NCBI GenBank assembly: GCA_039191215.1
Contig: JBCCXT010000007.1
Coordinates: 34,374-98,373 of the forward strand
Direction of reading: 5' to 3'
Source: HKCCE3408 sp039191215
GTDB taxonomy: Bacteria; Pseudomonadota; Alphaproteobacteria; Rhodobacterales; Rhodobacteraceae
DNA length: 64,000 nt
The notes beneath the pieces were generated by a model. That model was not told the origin of the DNA. It searched no databases and was given only the letters and a program-made list of their open reading frames with translations. The stretch's first letter is position 1, and each line of letters begins with the position of its first letter. Shown here piece by piece: positions 1-8,260 of this stretch. The translations under genes and the position numbers were made by a program.

Positions 1-106
1 CGAGCTTGCACCCTGTTGCATCGCCATCAACGCATCCCGCGGCAGCGTGCGCCGACGAGGGGCCCGAATGGGTCCACGAGGCGGCGCACCCGACCGGTCC
101 GACTGA

Positions 107-961
107 TCAAACGGCGGCTTTGAGGCTTTCGTCGAGGTAAATCTCGCGCAACCGCGTTGCAATCGGGCCCGGGCTTCCGGCGCCGATCGGCGTGCCGTCG
201 ATTTCCACCACCGGCATCACAAAGGTCGACGCCGATGTAATGAACGCCTCATCGGCCCCGCGCGCCTCGTCAAGCGTAAAGGGTCGCTCTTCGACCTTTA
301 GCTGCGCCTCTGCAGCAAAGCGCAGGACTGCCGCTCGGGTGATCCCATGCAAGATCTCGTTGCCCAGATGCCGTGTGATGATCGTGCCGCCCTTCACGAT
401 ATAGGCGTTGTTCGACGTGCCTTCGGTCACGGCGCCGTCTTCCACCATCCAAGCATCATCTGCACCGGCCGCTTTGGCCATCATCTTGCCCATCGACGGA
501 TAGAGCAGCTGCACCGTCTTGATGTCACGTCGACCCCACCGCTGGTCTTCGATCGAGATCACCTTCATCCCCTCGCGTGCCTTGGGACTGTCGGCCAGAC
601 CGGGCTTGGCTTGGGTGAAAAGCACAATCGTCGGCGCCACGCCATCGGGATAGGCAAAATCGCGATCGGCTGATCCGCGGGTGATCTGCAGATAGACCAG
701 CCCCTCATCGATGCCGTTTTGCGCGACCACTTCTCGGTGGATCGCCAGAAGCTCCGCCTCGGTCACCGGGTTGGCCATTTCAAGTTCCGATAGCGAGCGT
801 TCGAGGCGTCTGGCATGGCCAGCAAAATCAATCAGCTTGCCGCCCAGCACGCTTGTGACTTCGTAGACGCCATCGGCAAAGAGAAATCCGCGGTCAAAGA
901 CCGACACTTTGGCTTCTTCTTCAGGCAGATATTGCCCATTCAAATAGACGATCCGGCTCAT
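107..961 (-). CDS. dat: D-amino-acid transaminase
   Basis: PLP enzyme of fold-type IV (branched-chain/D-amino-acid aminotransferase family). It should transfer the amino group between D-amino acids and 2-oxoglutarate, giving D-glutamate, in the cytosol. Family features are RGFLFADGVYE near residues 24-34, the PLP lysine in RRDIKTVQLL (about K148) and VTEGTSNNAYIV. The length of 284 aa is normal for the family. The ATG at 961 is chosen because a strong GGAGG lies just upstream; the longer in-frame start adds 17 residues unlike the family. It is the last gene of a minus-strand run containing dgcN and dgcA, which fits a role in D-glutamate metabolism. A branched-chain aminotransferase or aminodeoxychorismate lyase is less likely. 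Confidence 0.85.
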   Translation of the reverse strand: MSRIVYLNGQYLPEEEAKVSVFDRGFLFADGVYEVTSVLGGKLIDFAGHARRLERSLSELEMANPVTEAELLAIHREVVAQNGIDEGLVYLQITRGSADRDFAYPDGVAPTIVLFTQAKPGLADSPKAREGMKVISIEDQRWGRRDIKTVQLLYPSMGKMMAKAAGADDAWMVEDGAVTEGTSNNAYIVKGGTIITRHLGNEILHGITRAAVLRFAAEAQLKVEERPFTLDEARGADEAFITSASTFVMPVVEIDGTPIGAGSPGPIATRLREIYLDESLKAAV

Positions 962-1033
962 CACACACCTCCAGTTCCAAGCAGGTGTGGCGCGGATCGC
1001 AGGGCGATGCAAGGCATCGCTTACGGCCGCATC

Positions 1034-1846
1034 CTAGCCTGCGTTCAGCACCCTTTCGACCCCGTGGCGGACCCGGTCGATGCTAAATGAATGCCCGCCC
1101 GAGAAGGTGCAGAAATCCAGCACCTGCCCCGCGGTATTGGCGCTTTGCTCGCAGCTCATGGCGCCGGCGGCGGGAACGGTCTGCACCGGTTCAAAACCGC
1201 CCACCCGGCGGTACATGGCCAGTGTGTCGGGCACATCGCCCTGCCGCGTCTGGCCAATCGGGCGCCCCGAAAGCGGCACGGTGCTGTCTTCGGTTCCGTG
1301 GATGTGCACAACGTTGCTGGGCCCTGTCGGGCAGGTCTCGGGCGGGGCCAGCCAGAACGTGCCCGAATAAGGCACAAAACCCTGGAACGCATCAGCCATA
1401 CCGCAGGCAATGTTCCAAACAAACATGCCGCCTGCGGAAAACCCCGTCAGGACCAGCCGATCGCTGTCGACTTCCATCCGGGTCGCAAGATCGGCGAGCA
1501 CATCTGCGACGTAGCCGTATTCCTGGGTCTCGGTCTGATCGGGTTGCTGCGGCCGATGCGCGAGGTTCCAATCATCGGCGCCTGCATCCAACGCAACAAA
1601 GGCCATGCCAAAATCATCGGCCAGCCGCATCAGGCTTTCATTGCGCATCGCACCGGCGGCTGAGCCGCGATAGCCATGGGCAAAAAAGAGCACGCCTGTC
1701 GGCCCATCTGCCTCAGGCAGATAGAGCCGGTAGGTCCGGTCACCGACCTGGCAGTCGGTTTCCAGCCCGCAGGCAACTGCGGATGAGGCGAGGGTGGATA
1801 GGGCGGCGGAGACGCCTAGAAGCGTTGCAAAGAGATGTTTTTTCAT
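1034..1846 (-). CDS. secreted alpha/beta-hydrolase esterase (PHB depolymerase / feruloyl esterase-like)
   Basis: 270 aa. The N-terminus (MKKHLFATLLG followed by a hydrophobic stretch to SSAVACG) is a signal peptide, so it is exported. The mature part is an alpha/beta hydrolase of the LpqC/PHB-depolymerase type: FFAHGYRG oxyanion region, nucleophile elbow LTGFSAGGM, acidic region HGTEDSTVPL and a C-terminal histidine in GGHSF. Several cysteines could form periplasmic disulfides. The substrate is unknown; these enzymes cleave short-chain polyester or aryl-ester bonds. It lies 52 bases downstream of dgcA on the same strand. The in-frame extension upstream of MKKH overlaps dgcA and is rejected. 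Confidence 0.75.
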   Translation of the reverse strand: MKKHLFATLLGVSAALSTLASSAVACGLETDCQVGDRTYRLYLPEADGPTGVLFFAHGYRGSAAGAMRNESLMRLADDFGMAFVALDAGADDWNLAHRPQQPDQTETQEYGYVADVLADLATRMEVDSDRLVLTGFSAGGMFVWNIACGMADAFQGFVPYSGTFWLAPPETCPTGPSNVVHIHGTEDSTVPLSGRPIGQTRQGDVPDTLAMYRRVGGFEPVQTVPAAGAMSCEQSANTAGQVLDFCTFSGGHSFSIDRVRHGVERVLNAG

Positions 1847-1898
1847 GCCGCGAAGCTTGCCCGAGCGAACGGCCCTTCGCACCACATATTTGTGTGAT

Positions 1899-2861
1899 TT
1901 AGCCCCATAAAGCAGCCTCTGGCGGGTGCACGCCCGCTGCGTCATAGACAAGCGGGTGATCGCGATCCTCGGCCAAGAGGAGCGGGCCATCGAGATCGAC
2001 GATATCGGCGCCCTGCGCCAAAAGCACTGCGGGCGCCATGGCCAGGCTCGACCCGACCATGCAGCCAACCATGATGCCAAATCCCTCGGCCCGTGCGGCA
2101 TCGCGCAAGGCCAGGGCTTCGGTCAGCCCGCCGGTCTTGTCGAGCTTGATGTTGACCATATCGTATTTGCCCGAGAGCGCCTGCAGGCTGGCGCGATCAT
2201 GGCAGCTTTCATCTGCGCAAACTGGCAGGGGCCGCTCGATCTCGGCCAGCATATCGTCCTCTCCGGCCGGCAGCGGCTGTTCCACCATGCGCACACCCAG
2301 CCGGACCAGATGCGGCGCGAGATCGGCGTAAGTATCGGCCGTCCAGCCTTCATTGGCATCGACGATGATGGCGGCGTCGGGGGCGCCCTGGCGCACGGCT
2401 TCCAAGCGCGCCATGTCATCAGGCGTGCCCAGCTTGATCTTCAAAAGCGATCGACGGGCGTGTTTGACCGCAGCCAGGCGCATATTTTCAGGCGAGTCGA
2501 GCGACAAGGTGAAGGCGGTTTTCACAGGCCCGGGCGCGGGCAGACCGGCGATTTGCCAGGCCCTTAGCCCTGCGCGTTTGGCCCTGGCATCCCATATCGC
2601 GCAATCGAGCGCATTGCGTGCAGCACCGGGCGGCAGGTCTGCGCCCGGGGGCTCTTGCGTCGCCGCAGCCTCAATCTGCTTCGTGACGCTCTCAAGCGTC
2701 TCACCATAGCGCGCATAGGGCACACATTCGCCCCAGCCGGCCGGCCCGGCATCACCGGTTTCTTTGTAACGCACGGTCAGGACATCAGCCTGCACGCGTG
2801 ACCCCCGCGAAATCGTAAAGACCTCCGCGAGACGAAAACTGTCCTGGGAGACAGTGATCAT
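1899..2861 (-). CDS. dgcA: N-acetyl-D-glutamate racemase DgcA (enolase superfamily, dipeptide-epimerase-like)
   Basis: 320 aa muconate-lactonizing/dipeptide epimerase-type enolase-superfamily protein. The expected catalytic and metal residues are visible: KIKLGT (KxK acid/base pair), IIVDANEGW (metal Asp), MVEQPLP (metal Glu), CADESC (metal Asp) and VNIKLDKTGG (second Lys). Taken alone it would be called an L-Ala-D/L-Glu epimerase. Its 4-base overlap (TCAT on the plus strand, 2858-2861) with a DUF1611 gene is the arrangement described for dgcN-dgcA, in which the enzyme racemises N-acetyl-D-glutamate to N-acetyl-L-glutamate. The start is set by this overlap. Confidence 0.8.
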   Translation of the reverse strand: MITVSQDSFRLAEVFTISRGSRVQADVLTVRYKETGDAGPAGWGECVPYARYGETLESVTKQIEAAATQEPPGADLPPGAARNALDCAIWDARAKRAGLRAWQIAGLPAPGPVKTAFTLSLDSPENMRLAAVKHARRSLLKIKLGTPDDMARLEAVRQGAPDAAIIVDANEGWTADTYADLAPHLVRLGVRMVEQPLPAGEDDMLAEIERPLPVCADESCHDRASLQALSGKYDMVNIKLDKTGGLTEALALRDAARAEGFGIMVGCMVGSSLAMAPAVLLAQGADIVDLDGPLLLAEDRDHPLVYDAAGVHPPEAALWG

Positions 2862-3859
2862 ATCGCCGCAAGCGCGTCGCACAGCTTGCCAGCACCCTGC
2901 CGGAATGGATCGCACGTCGGCAGGCCCATCCGCGCCTCAGTCTTTTCGAGGTATTCCAGGGCCTCGGCCTGGGACATCGCGGCGGTGTTGACCGACACAC
3001 CGATGACCTGCGCATTGGGGTTGGCAACGCGGGCCAAGGGCAGCGCCGTATCGCGCAGCACCTCCAGCGACGGCAGGTCGTAGCCGGGCAAGCCGCGCAT
3101 GTGGTCGCGCGTCGGCTCGTGGCTGAGGACCAGCGCGTCGGGCGCGCCACCATGCACAAGCGCCATCGTCACACCGGAATAGGAGACGTGAAACAGGCTG
3201 CCCTGCCCCTCGATCATATCCCAATGGTCAGGCTCATTGTCCGGTGTCAGCCATTCCACTGCTCCGGCCATGAAATCGGCGATCACCGCGTCAAGCGGCA
3301 CACCATGGCCGGTGATAAGAATGCCGGTCTGTCCGGTCGGGCGGAAGGTGGATTTCAGGCCGCGGGCGCGCATTTCCTTATCCATCGCCAGTGCGGTGTA
3401 CATCTTGCCGACCGAGCAATCGGTGCCCACCGCCAAGCAACGCTTGCCCGTCCTGCGCACACCATTTGCGATCGGGTAGTCCACGTCCGGAATACGCACG
3501 TCATGCAAGCTGCGCCCGGTCGCCCGCGCTACGGCTGCCAAGTCCTCTTCGTCGCGCAACAGATTGTGCAGGCCCGAGGCGAGGTCGAACCCTTCCTCAA
3601 GGGCCGCAATCAGCACCTTTTTCCAGCTTTGTGAGATCACGCCACCCCGATTTGCGACGCCCACGACCAAGGTTTTGGCGCCGGCCGCCTTCGCCTCGGC
3701 CAAGTCCATGTCCGGCAGACCGACATCGGCGTTGCATCCCGGCAGGCGAAGCTGTCCGACGCAGTTTTCCGGGCGCCAATCGCGGATGCCGCGGGCCACT
3801 TTGGCAGCCAGTTGGTCGGGCGCATCGCCAAGAAACAAAAGATACGGGGTCGCGATCAT
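2858..3859 (-). CDS. dgcN: D-glutamate N-acetyltransferase DgcN (DUF1611 family)
   Basis: 333 aa DUF1611 protein. It shows the N-terminal alpha/beta domain (VGVANRGGVISQSW near residue 70) and a P-loop-like VGTDCSVGKMYTAL in the middle, followed by EGQGSLFHVSYSG. In the described D-glutamate pathway, DgcN acetylates D-glutamate from acetyl-CoA and passes N-acetyl-D-glutamate to DgcA. The ATG at 3859 has AAAGGAGGC immediately upstream; the 78-residue in-frame extension is arginine-rich and unlike the family. It is probably the first gene of the minus-strand unit. No DgcR-type regulator is visible next to it. Confidence 0.8.
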   Translation of the reverse strand: MIATPYLLFLGDAPDQLAAKVARGIRDWRPENCVGQLRLPGCNADVGLPDMDLAEAKAAGAKTLVVGVANRGGVISQSWKKVLIAALEEGFDLASGLHNLLRDEEDLAAVARATGRSLHDVRIPDVDYPIANGVRRTGKRCLAVGTDCSVGKMYTALAMDKEMRARGLKSTFRPTGQTGILITGHGVPLDAVIADFMAGAVEWLTPDNEPDHWDMIEGQGSLFHVSYSGVTMALVHGGAPDALVLSHEPTRDHMRGLPGYDLPSLEVLRDTALPLARVANPNAQVIGVSVNTAAMSQAEALEYLEKTEARMGLPTCDPFRQGAGKLCDALAAI

Positions 3860-3998
3860 GGTGCCTCCTTTCACAAACGCGGCACCGTAACCGAAACCCG
3901 ACTGGATATTCTCGCAATTTCTATCGCGGCCATAAAATTTTGGTGCAGAATTTTGCGCGTTCGTCTGAAAATGCGCGCTAATCTCGCGCTGCCGCCGC

Positions 3999-4313
3999 TT
4001 ACGGCTCGACGAAATCTCTTGGCGGTGTCGCGGTCGCAGGCGTCTGGCGCTTGTATTCGTAGCGCCGCACCCCGTCCTCTTCGCCCGTGGCAACGATCAG
4101 CGCATGGGTCATATGACGTTGGCCGTCATAGATATCCACCAGACCGCGAAGATGGTTTGCCGTCCCATCATCCACCTCGAACCCGCGATCAAAGAGCCGC
4201 AATATCGGGTACACTTTGCCACCCGCATGGATGGTCAATCGGTGACGGAATTTGTTGCGGTTTGGCGCGGCAAGCCCTTCGCGCACCGCCTTTGGCAGCA
4301 TGTCAGACATCAT
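3999..4313 (-). CDS. conserved hypothetical protein, 104 aa
   Basis: Small soluble protein starting MMSDMLPKAVREGL. I recognise no catalytic motif. A basic N-terminal part (NRNKFRHRLTIHAGGKVYP) is followed by a compact alpha/beta-looking stretch (LRLFDRGFEVDDG, GLVDIYDGQRH) and a polar, proline-rich tail ending DFVEP. Codon use matches the neighbours. The start is set at the first of two adjacent ATGs, preceded by GACTCGGGGGG. A longer reading from upstream runs against the divergently transcribed hydroquinone-reductase gene and looks non-coding. Function unknown. Confidence 0.6.
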   Translation of the reverse strand: MMSDMLPKAVREGLAAPNRNKFRHRLTIHAGGKVYPILRLFDRGFEVDDGTANHLRGLVDIYDGQRHMTHALIVATGEEDGVRRYEYKRQTPATATPPRDFVEP

Positions 4314-4493
4314 CCCCCCCGAGTCTGTCCCCAGGGTAAGCATGGACAGACAAACGATTCCGTCAATGAAATTAAATTGCAGCTGAAACCCAAAAGCTGC
4401 TGTGCGCTGGCGCAGGGGGTCTCTCTTGGCTTGCGCGCTGACGGGTTGGTTGCGGCGCGCTATGATACCAAGCACCAAATTGCGGAGGCATCG

Positions 4494-5483
4494 ATGGGGC
4501 AGCTCGTGAACGGTGTGTGGCACACCGAACCCGTGACCGGTAAAGACAAAGACGGCGTGTTTCGGCGCAAGGATGCGGCATTTCGAAACTGGGTCACAAT
4601 TGACGGCAGCCCGGGGCCTTCGGGCAGCGGCGGATTTACCGCTGAAAGCGGTCGCTATCACCTTTATGTCGCCTATGCCTGCCCTTGGGCCAACCGCACG
4701 CTGATTTTTCGCCAACTCAAAGGGCTGAGCGATCATATCGGCCTGTCGGTGGTGCATCCCGACATGCTTGAAGATGGTTGGAGCTTTGCCAGCGACTTTA
4801 CCGGTGCGACAGGCGATCCGCTCAATGGTGCGAGCTTCGCGCGCGATTTATACGTCAAGGCCGACAGCCAGGCCAATGGCCGCGCGACGGTTCCGATCCT
4901 GTGGGACAAACAAACCGGCGCGATTGTTTCCAATGAAAGCGCGGAGATCATTCGGATGTTCAACAGCGCCTTTGACGCCATCACCGGTAATACGCTCGAC
5001 TACTATCCAGAAGCGTTGCGGTCTGAGATCGATCAGATCAACGCCCGCATCTACGACAACTTCAATAACGGGGTTTACAAATCGGGCTTTGCGCGCAGCC
5101 AGGCGGCCTACGACAACGCCGTGGGTGCTGTGTTTGAGACGCTTGATTGGCTCGAAAACCATCTCCAAACACGCCGTTATCTACTGGGCGGCACATTGAC
5201 CGAGGCAGATTGGCGTCTGTTCACGACGCTAGTTCGCTTCGATTTGGTTTATGTCACGCATTTCAAATGCAACCGGGCCCGGATCGTCGATTATCCCAAT
5301 GTCTGGGCCTATACCCGAGAGCTTTACCAGATGCCGGGGATCGCTGAGCAGGTTAATTTCGAGCATATCACCCGGCATTACTACTACAGCCACGACTCGA
5401 TCAATCCATTCCGGATTATCCCCTTGGGTCCGATCATCGATTGGCATGAACCCCATGGGCGGGAGACGTTGCAGGTCGCATAA
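4494..5483 (+). CDS. yqjG: glutathionyl-hydroquinone reductase (YqjG/ECM4-type GST)
   Basis: 329 aa omega-like glutathione transferase. It should use glutathione to reduce S-glutathionyl-(chloro)hydroquinones in the cytosol. The thioredoxin-fold domain carries the nucleophilic cysteine in YACPWANRT (C63), the hallmark that separates this family from ordinary GSTs. The all-alpha C-terminal domain includes LTEADWRLFTTLVRFD and ends HGRETLQVA. The ATG is preceded by GGAGG, and the length matches the family. It is divergent from the 104-aa hypothetical gene and 19 bases upstream of cobD. Confidence 0.9.
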   Translation: MGQLVNGVWHTEPVTGKDKDGVFRRKDAAFRNWVTIDGSPGPSGSGGFTAESGRYHLYVAYACPWANRTLIFRQLKGLSDHIGLSVVHPDMLEDGWSFASDFTGATGDPLNGASFARDLYVKADSQANGRATVPILWDKQTGAIVSNESAEIIRMFNSAFDAITGNTLDYYPEALRSEIDQINARIYDNFNNGVYKSGFARSQAAYDNAVGAVFETLDWLENHLQTRRYLLGGTLTEADWRLFTTLVRFDLVYVTHFKCNRARIVDYPNVWAYTRELYQMPGIAEQVNFEHITRHYYYSHDSINPFRIIPLGPIIDWHEPHGRETLQVA

Positions 5484-5502
5484 GCGCGGGTTAGGGCGGG
5501 TC

Positions 5503-6423
5503 ATGTTCAGCCTCGCCGCCGCCCTGATCCTCGACGCCCTTTTGGGCGAGCCGAAATGGCTATGGTCGCGCCTGGCGCATCCGGCGATTTTGATGGGTCG
5601 GCTGATTACTTGGGGAGAGCGGCATCTCAATCAAGGTGCCGCGCGCAGGCTTAAGGGCGCCTGTCTGGTCGCAGCCCTACTGGGCTTGGCCTGCGGGCTT
5701 GGCTGGGTTATTGCCGCGATACCGCTTGGCTGGGTCTGGGAGGTCCTGTTTGCCGGCATCTTGTTGGCACAACGCAGCCTTGCCGATCATGTTGCCGCGG
5801 TGGCGTTTGGCTTGGGCCAGAACTTAGAGGAAGGCCGGCGCGCGGTTGCCATGATCGTGGGTCGTGACATTGCGACCATGGACGGCTCGGCCGTGGCGCG
5901 TGCGGCGATTGAAAGCGCTGGTGAGAACGTATCAGACGGTGTCGTTGCGCCCGCATTCTGGTTCGCCGTCGCGGGCCTGCCCGGCATGATGGCCTACAAG
6001 ATCATCAATACCGCCGACAGCATGATCGGCTACCGGACCGAGCGCTACATCGAATTTGGCTGGGCGGCGGCCCGGCTTGATGATGTGCTCAATTGGGTGC
6101 CTGCGCGCCTGACCGCCTTGCTGATCGCGCTCAGCCACCAGGACCTCAGCGCGTGGCGATTGGCCCTTGCAGAGGCGCCGCTTCACCGGTCGCCCAATGC
6201 CGGTTGGCCCGAGGCGGCACTGGCCCGCGTGCTTGGCGTGGCGATCTCTGGTCCGCGCAGCTATGGCGGCAAGATCGAGGATCATCCCTATGTGAATGGC
6301 ACGGGGCGGCGGGTGCTCGGCGCGTTTGATATCGAGCGGGCCGTCGGCTCGCTTTGGCGTGTTTGGATAGGACTTCTAGCCATTGTCATCATAATTGGTG
6401 TTGGTAGTCTCGCCTGGACGTGA
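5503..6423 (+). CDS. cobD: adenosylcobinamide-phosphate synthase CobD/CbiB
   Basis: 306 aa inner-membrane protein of the CbiB/CobD family. It attaches the aminopropanol (phosphate) arm to adenosylcobyric acid in cobalamin synthesis. It starts MFSLAAALILDALLGEPKW, with the family's D-LLGEP motif, and contains RDIATMDGSAVARAAIESAGENVSDG, IINTADSMIGY and GGKIEDHPYVNG (quoted in pieces of the family core). Hydrophobic segments lie at the N-terminus, around residues 45-80, and at the C-terminus. No other cobalamin gene is in the window, so the remaining steps must be encoded elsewhere. Confidence 0.9.
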   Translation: MFSLAAALILDALLGEPKWLWSRLAHPAILMGRLITWGERHLNQGAARRLKGACLVAALLGLACGLGWVIAAIPLGWVWEVLFAGILLAQRSLADHVAAVAFGLGQNLEEGRRAVAMIVGRDIATMDGSAVARAAIESAGENVSDGVVAPAFWFAVAGLPGMMAYKIINTADSMIGYRTERYIEFGWAAARLDDVLNWVPARLTALLIALSHQDLSAWRLALAEAPLHRSPNAGWPEAALARVLGVAISGPRSYGGKIEDHPYVNGTGRRVLGAFDIERAVGSLWRVWIGLLAIVIIIGVGSLAWT

Positions 6424-6442
6424 CATGCGGAGGCTTGATTTC

Positions 6443-7615
6443 ATGACCCGATCGATCTTGGCCGCTGGCCTCATACTGGCCGCAAGCGCTGCCCAGGCGC
6501 AGCAATGCGGCGGGGATTTCGGCAGTTTTGTCAGCGACATGCGCGCCGAAGCCGTCGCCAACGGCCACGACGCCAATGCGGTTGCGGCATTTTTTGCCAG
6601 CGTCCGGCAAGACCCGGCAACCTTACGTGCTGACCGTGCGCAGGGCATTTTTGCAACCCCGTTCACGGAGTTTGCCCGGCGCCTGATCAGCCAAAATCGG
6701 ATGGATAACGGCCGCCGCAATGCGCAGACCTATGCCGCGATTTTCGATGAGGTGGAGCGGCGATACGGCGTTAGCCGCGGCGTTTTACTGGCATTTTGGG
6801 CGCTGGAGACTGATTTCGGCAGCTTTCAGGGGGATTTCAACACGCTCAACAGCTTGGTGACACTGTCCCATGATTGCCGCCGGCCGGAGCTCTTCCGGCC
6901 GCAGGTTTTCGCCGCCTTGGAGCTTTATGAGCAGGGCGATTTTGACCCGGTCTCAACGACGGGCGCCTGGGCGGGCGAGATTGGCATGGTGCAAATGTTG
7001 CCCGAAGACATTCTGGAACGCGGCGTCGATGGCGACGGAGACGGCCAGGTCACGCTGAAAACCTCGGCACCCGACGCGCTGATGTCGGGGGCAAATATGT
7101 TGTCCTCGCTCGGTTGGCGCGCGGGGGAGCCGTGGTTGGTTGAGGTTGCCATGCCCGATACTTTCGATTGGAGCGAGACCGGGCTCGACACCACGCGGCG
7201 CGTGTCGGATTGGCAATCGATGGGCGTCCAGGGTCGGGCCGGGCCGTTGCCGGGTGGCAATCTGCAAGCGTCGATCCTGCTGCCCCAGGGCCGCAACGGC
7301 CCAGCCTTCATGGCCTATCCAAATTACAACGTCTTTTTTGAGTGGAATCAAAGTTTTGTTTATGTGACGACAGCCGCTTACTTTGCCACCAGGCTTGAGG
7401 GAGCGCCGGTTTTCGACGCAAGCGGCGCTGAGCCGGGATTGAGCGGGGACCAGATGCGGCTGTTGCAGACCCGGTTGACGGAACGTGGCTACGATGTGGG
7501 GGGAATCGATGGCATTCTGGGCCGAATGACGCGCGCCGCTGTGCAGGCCGAACAAGAACGTCTTGGACTGCCCGCCGATGCCTGGCCAACCGTGGCGCTA
7601 TTGAACGCACTCTGA
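6443..7615 (+). CDS. lytic murein transglycosylase (MltB-like, SLT_2) with peptidoglycan-binding domain
   Basis: 390 aa. The signal peptide MTRSILAAGLILAASAAQA places it in the periplasm. The SLT_2 catalytic domain has the expected glutamate in LLAFWALETDFGSF, then SHDCRRPELFRPQ, and EIGMVQMLPEDI. The C-terminal ~60 residues form a PG_binding_1 domain (LLQTRLTERGYDVGGIDG, then GRMTRAAVQ). It should cleave the MurNAc-GlcNAc bond with 1,6-anhydro product formation. The ATG at 6443 has GGAGG 9 bases upstream; a start at 6425 is possible but less well placed. It begins 19 bases after cobD. Confidence 0.88.
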   Translation: MTRSILAAGLILAASAAQAQQCGGDFGSFVSDMRAEAVANGHDANAVAAFFASVRQDPATLRADRAQGIFATPFTEFARRLISQNRMDNGRRNAQTYAAIFDEVERRYGVSRGVLLAFWALETDFGSFQGDFNTLNSLVTLSHDCRRPELFRPQVFAALELYEQGDFDPVSTTGAWAGEIGMVQMLPEDILERGVDGDGDGQVTLKTSAPDALMSGANMLSSLGWRAGEPWLVEVAMPDTFDWSETGLDTTRRVSDWQSMGVQGRAGPLPGGNLQASILLPQGRNGPAFMAYPNYNVFFEWNQSFVYVTTAAYFATRLEGAPVFDASGAEPGLSGDQMRLLQTRLTERGYDVGGIDGILGRMTRAAVQAEQERLGLPADAWPTVALLNAL

Positions 7616-7653
7616 GCTTGGATACGGCCGGGCACAACCGCTGCGTGCGCGGC

Positions 7654-7785
7654 CTAATGGGATGAAACGACGAGGAAATCTGGTAATGCGGGTGGGGCGA
7701 TTAATTGGGCGACCTCAGCCTCACCGGTCGTGCCGCCGAGCGCCAACGCTGCCATCGCACATGCGATCAAAAAGAGCTCTCTCAC
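7654..7785 (-). CDS. possible small exported or membrane peptide, 43 aa
   Basis: A short reading frame with a GTG start preceded by GGAGAG at a suitable distance. It reads MRELFLIACAMAALALGGTT, then a short segment ending LPDFLVVSSH before TAG. The first 20 residues look like a signal peptide or a single membrane helix. It lies in an otherwise empty gap between the transglycosylase and the next minus-strand gene. No family is recognised. The evidence is only the ribosome-binding site, start codon and hydrophobic N-terminus. Confidence 0.4.
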   Translation of the reverse strand: MRELFLIACAMAALALGGTTGEAEVAQLIAPPALPDFLVVSSH

Positions 7786-7849
7786 TGGCACTCTCCACAT
7801 ACCCTACAGCTTTTGATTAAATTCAAATGGTTAATGCTTTGTTTATCGG

Positions 7850-8260
7850 TCATAGGTCGACCGCTTCTTCGATCCTGCGGGTAGCCGTCGCGGTGGCATG
7901 TGGCTTGCGCCGCAAGCTAAAGGTCCCACCCCAATGGGGCATGCGCCTAAAATGCCAGTGGCCACGGATCTGGGTCCGCGCGGCATCACTGGTCCCGGCA
8001 TAGACTGGATCGCCGCCCGGTTGCGTAAAGCCCAAGTACCTTTTGGAGAACTGAACGGCACTGCCATCCCGGTGACCGTTCAGCTCGGCCCGCAATTCAG
8101 GGCCCAAATCCTTGCGAAAGGTATTGGGCTCCCGGCTTTCGCCGGACAGCTCCCCAGCTGCCTCGCTCAGTTTGACCTCCATGGGCACGGGTTGGGCGCC
8201 GCCGGTTGGGTAGCGATAGATGCCCCACCATTCGCCCGTTAAGTCGGAATGCTGCGCCAT
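7850..8260 (-). CDS. hypothetical protein, 136 aa, coupled to smc
   Basis: Starts MAQHSDLTGEWWGIYRYP and continues with VPMEVKLSEAAGELSGES and FSKRYLGFTQPGGDPVYAG. Regularly spaced short beta-like segments with glycines, and a GEWWGIY start, suggest a small lipocalin-like or beta-sandwich domain; this is inference. The ATG overlaps the smc stop (TGATG, 8258-8262), and a GTG one codon earlier is also possible. Either way it is translationally coupled to smc. The function is unknown and no signal peptide is seen. Confidence 0.6.
   Translation of the reverse strand: MAQHSDLTGEWWGIYRYPTGGAQPVPMEVKLSEAAGELSGESREPNTFRKDLGPELRAELNGHRDGSAVQFSKRYLGFTQPGGDPVYAGTSDAARTQIRGHWHFRRMPHWGGTFSLRRKPHATATATRRIEEAVDL

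Noticed and set aside
1..106. Promoter or terminator at the start of the window
   Set aside because: Several GC-rich inverted stretches are present, but none forms a clear hairpin with a T-run.
1087..1902. 271-aa plus-strand open frame
   Set aside because: Antisense to the signal-peptide esterase, arginine-rich and without motifs.
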